The notes below the pieces were generated by a model. It saw only the letters and a program-made list of their open reading frames with translations. It did not search any database and was not told the DNA's origin. This document shows, in pieces, positions 18,221 through 27,600 of a stretch of DNA of 64,000 nucleotides. The DNA is from an uncultured Flavobacteriaceae bacterium. Its GTDB lineage: Bacteria > Bacteroidota > Bacteroidia > Flavobacteriales > Flavobacteriaceae. The first letter of the stretch is position 1; every line of letters begins with the position of its first letter. The stretch covers positions 1 to 64,000 of the forward strand of contig CANLWG010000004.1 in NCBI GenBank assembly GCA_947494715.1, given 5' to 3'. The translations under genes and the position numbers were made by a program.

Positions 18221-21200
18221 ATGATTGCTATTTGTAAAAAACACATAAAAGCGGCAACTTATTTTTTATTGTTAGATATGATATTGACTATCATACTTCC
18301 AACTGCAAATACTGCCTACGCATTAACTTCCGGTCCAAGCTCTCCTGAATTTTCAAGTTTTGAACCGGTGGCAACTACAAATTTGGTAGATCCCTTAACG
18401 GGCAACTTTACCTATAATTTACCGGTAATCCAGATTCCCGGACCTGATGGAGGAGGTTATGCGATGTCCTTATCACATCATAGCGGAACATCTCCTGAAG
18501 AAGAATCCTCATGGGTGGGCCATGGTTGGACCCTAAACCCTGGTGCAATAAACAAGTCGGTCAGGGGTCTTCCTGATGAATATAATGATACGTCTGTTGA
18601 GGTGTATAACAAAACACGGCCTAACTGGTCCATGAGTGCCGCCGAAAAGCTGAATTTGGAGGTTTTTAGTGTGGGTGTTGGAATCGGTCAAACGCTTCGT
18701 TTTAACAATTACCAAGGCTATGCTAAAACTCAGTCATTTTCCTTGGGAAAAGGAAGGGGACAACTCTCAATGAACCGATCCGCCACTGGTATAACATTTA
18801 GTGCTACCATCAATCCCTTTAGAAATTTTGGTAAGGTTATAGATGAACAACATAAAGGCAATCTTAAGCTGTATAGTAAAAACCTTCTGCTGGACAAAGA
18901 AAACGCCTTAAAAGGAAATTCAAGGTTTTCCGGGGCCGCGTTAGGGCAAACAGGGGCACAAGCCGCAATCGGAACTTTAAACCCCTTTCAGAGCTTTGTA
19001 GATGTAGGTCAACCTACTTCGTTAACAAAGCTAAGGGGCTATAATTTCAATACCAGTTTTGGCATTGAGGTCAATCCGGCAGTCGCTCCGGTAGGTTTAG
19101 AAGGAGGGCTTACCGGAGCGTTTAGCCTAAACATATCAAAACCATTTGATAACATAAAGACTTACGGTTATTTGAACACAAAACCGAGTATTGGAGACTA
19201 TCGTTCGGATTATCTTACTGAAAAAGGGCATGCCTATGATCGCAGGGACTTTTTTATCGGAATACCGTTTTCCACACCGGACAACTACATGTTAACAGGC
19301 GAGGGGCTTTCCGGAGGATTTAGACCTTACAGGAAAAGTACGGGACATTATTTTCCGGAGAAGATCGATGGTGATGAAAACAAGCGGAATACCTATGGGA
19401 TTGGGATAGAATTCGCTGTAGGAACCAACGTGGGAATTGGGGTGAACTTAGCCTTTGGAAATACAAAATCCAATTTGAAGGATTGGGCCAGAACAGGAAA
19501 TTCGAATGATACTTCTTTTTCTTTTGACGATGTTGCCCTTAACCCAGATGATCATTTGTATCGGTTCTATGGAGATATGGGGGGAAAGATAGAATATGGG
19601 AACAATGAATTGGCAAAGGCCAAATTAGATGCATCACCTAATTTTCCCGGTATAACAAGTGTTTATCCAACCTTGTCGACCGACCAAGTTCAGGGCTTAA
19701 ATGAAGGGGAAGCGAAGAACGCATCCTATATCCAAAAAGAAGATGAAGGTTTCAGTATTTATAATGAAGCGGGACTCCGGTACGGCTACAATGTGGATGT
19801 AATGGTGAGGAATACTGCCAACCTGTCAATAGATATTGACCAGAATGATGTAGTAGAAGAAAATTACCTGGCCTTTAAGGATTTGTTTTTGAACAACGAG
19901 TTCAATGTAGATTTAAGTTCTCATAATGTTGTTGTAGGCGATATTAAAAAACAAGGTTATGCCACAACATCACTACTCACAAGTATTACCACGTCCGATT
20001 ATATAGATTTGGGGCTCTCGGGTCCGGATGAGTCCGATTTTGGAGGCTGGACCAAGTTCGATTATTACAAAAAATATGGAGGTAATGAAGCGTGGTATCG
20101 CTGGAGAATACCATATAATGGGATGTTTTATAGCAAAAATTCAATCTCGGATGTTAAGGACGATACAGGTTTTGTTTCAACTGGGGAAAAGGAAGTTTGT
20201 TTTCTGAAGACGGTAGAGACCAAAACCCATATTGCTTATTTTGTTACCAATCAAAGTACACCAGATCGTTTCAATGTAAATTCTTCAGATCCGGAAGCTA
20301 ATTATTTGATCGGTACCGGAGCAGACAGATTTGACGGACTAGGAGCAACAGTACTAACTACCAAAGATTTATCGGCAAGTGATCCAAATGCAAAAAATGA
20401 GTCGCAACGCTTGGAATATTTGGAAAAAATAGTCCTCTTCGCCAAAGATCGTCCCGAGACACCATTGCAGGCTACAAATTTTAAGTATGACTATTCTTTG
20501 GTACCCAATTTACCGAACAACAGCAATGGTAATTTTCCCAATAATGCCTCTAGGCCGAATAGTGGTAAACTGACCTTAAGAAAAGTATGGTCCGAGTTTG
20601 AAGGCGTTACAAGTGCTCGCATAAGTTCGTACAAGTTCGACTATCAGTATAAAGATGGAGCGGAATATCCGGACTATTTGGTAGAAGAACACCCAGAGCT
20701 CAAAAGTTTCTTTGAACTAAGTAACTCATATTCGGTAAACGCCCAAAACCCGCCGTATGGCCCACATCTTTTGGACGCATGGGGATCCAATCAGTATGAT
20801 GGAAAAACTAGGCATTTGAACCTTATTCCCTGGCCGTACCAGGGAGATATTCCCGAAAACTCATATGATCCGGCCGCTTGGCAATTAAAGCAGATAACAT
20901 TGCCTTCAGGTGGACAAATTTTATTGGAATATGAAAGTAAGGATTATTCCTATGTTCAAGATCGCAATGTTATGGCGATGGTAAAACTATCCGAGGCAAT
21001 TGATGATTATGAATCTCCTACATATACCCTGGACCTTAACGACATCGGTTATGACCCAGAGGAAGATGCAGACAAAATAGCCGAGTTGTATCATTATTTA
21101 AGGGCACATTTTCTTAGCGAGCAAGATGAAAATAACAATAGTTATGGTAGGAACCCTAGTATTTTGAAAGCGAGCAAGCGAATCTATTTTAAACTGCTTT

Positions 21201-23959
21201 ATGATTTGGAAGGCACCTATGCGGCTCTGGAGAACTGCAAATCGGAATACCTGACCGGCTATGCCAAGGTATTGGATATTACCTATGATGCTACTTCAAA
21301 TAAGATTGCCATAGCATTGGATGGAAATAAGGAGAGTAATTTTCTGGTTGGGGTCGGACTTTTGAACGACCTAATAGAAGATCCCGAATATAGACCCACA
21401 CCAAGACAGGCCTGTTATGATTTCTACACCACACAACGTTGGGATAAATATACGGCGGGCTGCGAAGCTGACATGGAGAAGAAATACGATGAAGAGATTA
21501 GGGAACTTGCAAGAGGGGCCGATAATGAAGAACCTTTGGTCAACGATATTGAAGAAGCTGTCCAAATTGCCAAATTCACAGTGGACGCCATGACAAAACT
21601 ATCACGTGAGGCCTTTACCACCAAGTATCCAAAAAAAGAGAGCGTATGCAGAACCTTAAACCCAGAACTCTCCTATTTGAAAATTCCTATAAACAGAGCA
21701 AAAAGGGGTGATGGTATACGGGTCAAGAGAGTCTTGATGTTCGATAAGGGCATTGAAAATGGGGATGCCGCCATTTATGGGCAGGAATATAAATATGAAC
21801 TGGAAGATGGCCGTAGCAGTGGGGTAGCTACCAATGAGCCAAATGAAATGAGGGAGGAAAATCCGTTAGTCGGGTTTTTGCCCAAAGACAACCAGTCCTG
21901 GGCCACAAGATTGATTGCCGGAAAGGATAAGGAACAATCTGAAGGCCCCATTGGGGAATCATTGTTACCCGCATCTTCCGTTAAGCATGCCAGGGTAGTC
22001 GTAGAGAATATTCATAAAGGTAAAACTGGCTCTGGATACACGGTCCACGAATTCTATACCTGTAAGGATTATCCCTTTGACAAGTTATATGATTATTCCA
22101 TTAATACATCGAACGATGGTAGACGGTACGATATAGGATATACAGAACCAGCCAAGGGCGTGGAGTATTCTATTCTTCAAGATGAAAGTTATGATGATAA
22201 ATTAAAAATACCGACACCTTTCTTTAGCTATAGTATGGATAAGGCCTGGGTATCCCAGGGGTTCCGATTTATTCAAAATAGTATGGATGGAAAACCAAAA
22301 TCCGTAAGAACGTATGGAGGTGATTACACCTCGGGAAATACAAGTTATATCTCATCAGGACAAGATTTTTATTACTATGAGCCTGGGGAAAAAGTACCGA
22401 TGCTACAGGGCAATGGGACCTATATCTGGGATACGCCGGGCAAAGAAATGGATATCACCATGGAGAAATACAGGATCAAAAATCAAAATCTGGATTTTAA
22501 TCTTGAGATTGATGTTAGTGTAGGGCTCATGTTTCCACCGCCAATTTTCGTATCTGCCTGGCTGCAGTTTGGTTTTAGTGAAGAAAAATTGAGCAAATAT
22601 GCCATTTCCAAAGTAATTAGCTATCCAGCGATCCAGAAAAAAGTGGTCTCCTATAGTGATAATATTGCCTCGATAACTGAAAATATTGGATTTGATAATG
22701 CTACCGGGAAACCGATTTTAAGTAGAACATTTGATGCTTACCACGGTATTCCACTCTCGGGTTCCACTGAAGTTCATGATGGCTCCATTTACAGTATGAA
22801 CATTCCGGCGCATTGGAATTATGCGGCCATGGGCAGAAAATCGGAAGACCCTTCCTTTACCAATCAACTGTTGGCCAGCTCAGGTCAGATCGTAACTTAT
22901 GGGGAAGGAGCAAACCCAATAGATCCAACTGAAGAAGAAAGAGGCACCTGGACCATTAAAGCGGACAAGGTAATTTCTTCGGGGGCGAATACCTTCAATA
23001 CATTGTCCGGGGTTACAACATGGATGGACAACAACATCAATTCGATCTATAATTCCTCGGGCATCACGGCTGAATTACAGCAAATATGGAGACTGCACCA
23101 AAGCTATGTCTTCAAAGGGCAAACAACAAAATCTTCCAATAGAAATACCCAATCTGGAAAAATTTATGAGGGAGGTATTTTAGAAAACTACGTTCCGTTT
23201 GATTATACCACAGGAGCCCTACAAAATGGGCAATGGGTTAAACTTAGCGAGGTCACCAAATATTCACCTCACGGTAATGCCCTGGAAGAACAAGATGTAT
23301 TGGGCGTCTATAGTGCCTCAAAATTCGGGTATGACTTTACCCAGCCAGTAATCATAGGTCAAAATGCCAAATACGATGAGCTGTTCTTTGAGCATTTTGA
23401 AGATAAGCAGGGCAGTGGCATCAATAATCTTGTTTTGGGAACCGCCCATTCCGGCAGCTATTCCAAACAAATTACTTCCGGCGAATCCCTGGTCGGCAAT
23501 GTAATATCACATGAACTTTTGAGTACTACCGGTGGTTGGCTAAAGTTCTGGACAAAATCTGATGGTAGATTAGAAGGGGCATTTGTCATTGTTGGAGGAA
23601 ACACCCATATTCCAGAGTTTGTCGCACAGACCGGGGAATGGAGCTTGTATAGAACTTTTATAAGCCCTTTCTCCCTTCCGGCCGGTCAAGACGTTAATGT
23701 TCTACTGAATTTTAATAACGATCTGGTATATATAGATGACATTAAACTCAACCCAAAAGAGTCACAGACCACTTGTTTTGTATATGATGTGAAGTCATTG
23801 AGATTGCTAACACTTTTTGACGATCAGCATTTTGGACTTTACTATCAGTACAATAGTGAGGGTCAACTTGTACGAAAGCTTATAGAGACCGAAAGAGGTT
23901 TAAAAACAATTACTGAAACCCAATACAATACACCCCGTGAAAACCGTAAAGACCTTTAA
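18221..23959 (+). CDS. Giant SpvB/RHS-type exported protein (1912 aa)
   Basis: N-terminal hydrophobic signal (TYFLLLDMILTIILPTANTA) followed by the opening block of Bacteroidota RHS proteins: PEFSSFEPVATTNLVDPLTG, NFTYNLPVIQIPGPDGG and SHHSGTSPEEESSWVGHGWT. The middle is long beta-rich sequence with no catalytic motif I can name. A jelly-roll-like part lies near residues 1720-1850, and the end holds YD-type text (LYYQYNSEGQLVRKLIETER, TETQYN). The protein stops there, without the RHS core end or a toxin tip, so it would be the N-terminal part of an encapsulating YD shell. It overlaps the next gene by 23 nt, implying coupled synthesis. Confidence 0.75.
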   Translation: MIAICKKHIKAATYFLLLDMILTIILPTANTAYALTSGPSSPEFSSFEPVATTNLVDPLTGNFTYNLPVIQIPGPDGGGYAMSLSHHSGTSPEEESSWVGHGWTLNPGAINKSVRGLPDEYNDTSVEVYNKTRPNWSMSAAEKLNLEVFSVGVGIGQTLRFNNYQGYAKTQSFSLGKGRGQLSMNRSATGITFSATINPFRNFGKVIDEQHKGNLKLYSKNLLLDKENALKGNSRFSGAALGQTGAQAAIGTLNPFQSFVDVGQPTSLTKLRGYNFNTSFGIEVNPAVAPVGLEGGLTGAFSLNISKPFDNIKTYGYLNTKPSIGDYRSDYLTEKGHAYDRRDFFIGIPFSTPDNYMLTGEGLSGGFRPYRKSTGHYFPEKIDGDENKRNTYGIGIEFAVGTNVGIGVNLAFGNTKSNLKDWARTGNSNDTSFSFDDVALNPDDHLYRFYGDMGGKIEYGNNELAKAKLDASPNFPGITSVYPTLSTDQVQGLNEGEAKNASYIQKEDEGFSIYNEAGLRYGYNVDVMVRNTANLSIDIDQNDVVEENYLAFKDLFLNNEFNVDLSSHNVVVGDIKKQGYATTSLLTSITTSDYIDLGLSGPDESDFGGWTKFDYYKKYGGNEAWYRWRIPYNGMFYSKNSISDVKDDTGFVSTGEKEVCFLKTVETKTHIAYFVTNQSTPDRFNVNSSDPEANYLIGTGADRFDGLGATVLTTKDLSASDPNAKNESQRLEYLEKIVLFAKDRPETPLQATNFKYDYSLVPNLPNNSNGNFPNNASRPNSGKLTLRKVWSEFEGVTSARISSYKFDYQYKDGAEYPDYLVEEHPELKSFFELSNSYSVNAQNPPYGPHLLDAWGSNQYDGKTRHLNLIPWPYQGDIPENSYDPAAWQLKQITLPSGGQILLEYESKDYSYVQDRNVMAMVKLSEAIDDYESPTYTLDLNDIGYDPEEDADKIAELYHYLRAHFLSEQDENNNSYGRNPSILKASKRIYFKLLYDLEGTYAALENCKSEYLTGYAKVLDITYDATSNKIAIALDGNKESNFLVGVGLLNDLIEDPEYRPTPRQACYDFYTTQRWDKYTAGCEADMEKKYDEEIRELARGADNEEPLVNDIEEAVQIAKFTVDAMTKLSREAFTTKYPKKESVCRTLNPELSYLKIPINRAKRGDGIRVKRVLMFDKGIENGDAAIYGQEYKYELEDGRSSGVATNEPNEMREENPLVGFLPKDNQSWATRLIAGKDKEQSEGPIGESLLPASSVKHARVVVENIHKGKTGSGYTVHEFYTCKDYPFDKLYDYSINTSNDGRRYDIGYTEPAKGVEYSILQDESYDDKLKIPTPFFSYSMDKAWVSQGFRFIQNSMDGKPKSVRTYGGDYTSGNTSYISSGQDFYYYEPGEKVPMLQGNGTYIWDTPGKEMDITMEKYRIKNQNLDFNLEIDVSVGLMFPPPIFVSAWLQFGFSEEKLSKYAISKVISYPAIQKKVVSYSDNIASITENIGFDNATGKPILSRTFDAYHGIPLSGSTEVHDGSIYSMNIPAHWNYAAMGRKSEDPSFTNQLLASSGQIVTYGEGANPIDPTEEERGTWTIKADKVISSGANTFNTLSGVTTWMDNNINSIYNSSGITAELQQIWRLHQSYVFKGQTTKSSNRNTQSGKIYEGGILENYVPFDYTTGALQNGQWVKLSEVTKYSPHGNALEEQDVLGVYSASKFGYDFTQPVIIGQNAKYDELFFEHFEDKQGSGINNLVLGTAHSGSYSKQITSGESLVGNVISHELLSTTGGWLKFWTKSDGRLEGAFVIVGGNTHIPEFVAQTGEWSLYRTFISPFSLPAGQDVNVLLNFNNDLVYIDDIKLNPKESQTTCFVYDVKSLRLLTLFDDQHFGLYYQYNSEGQLVRKLIETERGLKTITETQYNTPRENRKDL

Positions 23960-24671
23960 GATATATTTTTTGACCCTAATAGTATTTCCTTGTCTTGGTA
24001 TAGGCCAAGAAAAACCTTCCTCGGAAGATTGCAAGAAAATCGTTCTAAGATATCTCCAAAGAATGGAAACCGTTGATGCCCCTGAAGAGGGAGAGGTATA
24101 CCATTTAAAATATCGCACTAAGACCCAATTTCCAAAAGAACTTGGCATTTCTTCAACGGAGACCAGTACCGAGATTTTTTCGGGTAAAAACCAACTTGCG
24201 CTCTATGACCAAAAAATGCTGGTATTTGGTGACGACGATCATATTTTGGTAGTAATCCCGGAACATCAAAAAATTTATTGGAACAGTTCCGATCCCAAGA
24301 TTTTTGATGATGTAAGTGCCTACAAAAAGTCTTTGAAAATACAGAGGGCTTTATTCGATTCGGCCATAGAGGTCAGCTGTGAAGATAAAAATGGGCTCAT
24401 GAGTATTAAGGTAAGGCCTGGCCATGACTTTGCGCTAAAGACAAAACTTGTTGAACAACAAATCACGTATAGCACAAGAGAGGACAGGGTCGTAAAGGTT
24501 GACAATCTATATGGTAAGTCGAGCAAAATCAAGAAGCAATCCATAGCCTATGAAATTCTTGATTTTAATAGTCCAAGAAAAATCACCGCCCCTATTACCG
24601 CCTTATTTAAGGATAATGAATTACGGCCGGAGTACAAGGGCTTTCAAATCATTGACAACAGACAAAATTAA
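23937..24671 (+). CDS. Small exported protein between giant RHS genes
   Basis: A 244-aa protein with a GTG start at 23937, overlapping the 1912-aa gene, and a signal peptide (IYFLTLIVFPCLGIGQ). No known family is recognised; the body is mixed alpha/beta with LALYDQKMLVFGDDDHILVV and VRPGHDFALKTKLV. It has some flavour of the LolA/outer-membrane lipoprotein-sorting-like beta fold, but this is weak. It is probably a periplasmic accessory protein for the RHS complex, judged by position. It ends 5 bp before the next giant gene. Confidence 0.6.
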   Translation: MKTVKTFKIYFLTLIVFPCLGIGQEKPSSEDCKKIVLRYLQRMETVDAPEEGEVYHLKYRTKTQFPKELGISSTETSTEIFSGKNQLALYDQKMLVFGDDDHILVVIPEHQKIYWNSSDPKIFDDVSAYKKSLKIQRALFDSAIEVSCEDKNGLMSIKVRPGHDFALKTKLVEQQITYSTREDRVVKVDNLYGKSSKIKKQSIAYEILDFNSPRKITAPITALFKDNELRPEYKGFQIIDNRQN

Positions 24672-24676
24672 CAGGA

Positions 24677-27600
24677 ATGAGTATACCAAACTTTTGCAAA
24701 AAACTTTTATGGATCGGCCTTTTTATCGTATCCCGAACAGTGATATCACAAGATTTAGGGGTTCAAACGGATTATACCATGATTGCCGTTCCATCGACAG
24801 GGACCAGTACTTCGGGAAGCTTGAATTTTACGACCCCATGCTCGGATTTTGAAGTAAGGGAAGGAACGGTATGGGTAAAATTGGATTTGGGGGACCAATA
24901 CCATTTCGGAACTGGCACGACGGGTATAGCCTTTGACATAAACGTTGATCTTGATCTGACCCTGGAGACTTCAGAGGGTACCAATCCCACCATCAGTTTT
25001 GATGTAAACCTGAACAATCAACGGCCCGAAGGACTTGTTTACCTTAATATTGGGCAGTACCTGGACAAAGACAATACCACCACCGGCCTTTCGTATCTCT
25101 CGGAATCAATTACAGGTGTTACAGCTACTGTTAATTCCGCCGACGATGTTAATGGTGTTCTTGACCTTCAAACCAATTTAGGCATTGGACTACATTATGA
25201 AATTACCTATGGCACAGATATTTCCGATAATGCCGTTGTCCTACTTTCAAATGTACTGGGCGTAAATGGTAAACATGTTACTTTCGAATGGACGGATACT
25301 TGCGATGCGCCTAACTATGAATTTCAACTGTTACGGTTGTACAATAAGGATGTTGGTTTTGTTGACGACGAGCGCAATATCAAAACAGATATAGATTGGT
25401 CCAAGGCACTGAGTTTCCAGACCTATAGTCCTACAAAACAAATTTCGCTTACCATTGGGGAAGGACAAGGATTTTACATTTGGAGGGTACGTCCACTTGG
25501 GACATTCTATGAAAATGCATCCGGCAATAGTGAAAATTGGGGTACCTGGAACGCTTCCGCCTATGATGCGGACAGTTACGAGTTTAGCGTTCCCACGGGA
25601 ACCAATGAGGTGTTCTTCTTTGAAGACCCGGATGACGACACAAACTATCAGTACAGCAGGGTATTTACGGAAGGTAACAAGGTAAGTGAACAAGCGACCT
25701 ATGCAACAACCTTGAATCAAGTAAAGCAGACCCAACGTTACTTTCCGTCCAAGGACTATAAAATTGTTTCTCAAACCGTATTGGACAAATCCGGAAGGCC
25801 AACCTTGACTACTTTACCGGTTCCGGTCAATGGCGAACGCATCAACAAATACAAAAACAACTTTGTGACAACAAATGGAGAGCTTTACCGTGCCAAACAT
25901 TTTGATGATGCATCCAATTATACACAACCGGCCACAATAGATGCCACGGCAGCTTTTGGATATTATTCTAGCTTAAATGTAGATAAACGAATCCCCAATG
26001 CCGAAGGTTATCCTTACACACGCATAATTTTTAGCAATGATGGAACAGACCGTGTAGTTGAGCAATCTGGGGTAGGGAAAGTCCATATGATTGGGGATCA
26101 GGCCTCGGGGCAGGGCAGGACCGTAAGGACTATCTATGGTACACCCACGGAGGAAGAATTGGTGGCCTTATTTGGTGATGAGGCACCGCTTATAGAGAAT
26201 ACTGCCAAGGTCATAACAATTGACCCGAACAATACAAAATCCGTAGCATATATTACCAAGGAGGGAAATACTATAGCCACAGGACTCACCTTCAGTGAAG
26301 ATGTGACCGTTCTTGATAAAATTACTACCGGCCCATCGGTTTCCGGGAAGACGGACAGGATAACCAACAATACAAAAACCGAAAAAGGATTTAGGGCATC
26401 CAAGCGGATTACCATCCTAGAGGACGATACGGATATCAACATCAGTTATTCCATAGAAAAGATCATTATCGATGGTCTGTGCAATAATCTGGAAATTGAT
26501 ATGGACTATGAACTTCGTATTCAAATTTTTGACGTAGAAACCGGGCTTGTTGTCCAGGAGTTTCAAGAGGAAAGTATTGCTCAATTTTTGGCAAATCCCT
26601 CAGATGAGGAAATCCATATTGACTTTGGTACGGCCCAGTTGGATACCGGGACCTATTATATCCAAAAAAGTTTGATTCCTGCCGATGACATTACGGCCCA
26701 ATTGGTCGTTTCGCAAGAAAATACAAGAAAACTGATCGAGCCATATTTTGCCTGGTTGGTAGACGCTCTGGATGAAATTGATTGTGAAGAGGAAATGCAA
26801 GCCTTGTATGCTGATCTCTTCTTTTACGGGAAAACGATAGAACAAGGGCAATTGGCTCAAAACAATGGACTTTTGATGTTTCCTTCAGGGATAGAATATC
26901 AATTCAGAAGAAAAGATGTGAGCGATCCCGACGCATCCGATGAGTTTTTGGATTTTTATGAAAAAAATGAAAATGCCAGTGCTTACAGCTTTGATATCTG
27001 GTATAAAAATGAGTCCGGTGAAGATGTAAAAGTCGATTATTCACAGACATCCTTAGGTAACATTAAACCCCTGGAGGCCCGTATTTCTACTCCATGCTGC
27101 AGTTTTAACATTCCAATAGTATTTACCCCGTCATTTAAAAAACCGTCGCCTGAAGCGCTACAAGCTTATGTGGATGATGCTACGGCGGTAAGTCAGTTGA
27201 ACAATGCGACTAACTATTATTCGCCTTCGGCGAATGCCATTAACCCAAATACCTATTTTTTGACTGAGACCGAAGACAACTTTGTCTATGAAGTGGATTC
27301 CGACAACAATGTCACCATTGTAAATCGCAATGCCTATCCACTGGATTTTGAAGGCTACGCAATCTCCATGCTTCATGAATGCCGAAAAGACTTGATCAAT
27401 GAAGAGACCGGTGTAAACTATACCTTGGAAGAAGCGGAACAAGCCATTTACGAGGCTATGCGTGGCTGGCATAGGCCGGGGCTATTCAATCAGATGGTCT
27501 TCCATATGGCTACCGATGACTATGGAGCAGTAGGTTGTACCAATCGCGAGGACGACTTGGATTCTGATAATGAACCGGTTACAGGAAGCAACCCTCCACA

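Noticed and set aside
25331-25774. 147-aa minus-strand frame inside the 1685-aa gene
   Set aside because: It lies within a continuous, well-formed long gene, and its sequence looks like an antisense translation without signal or domain.
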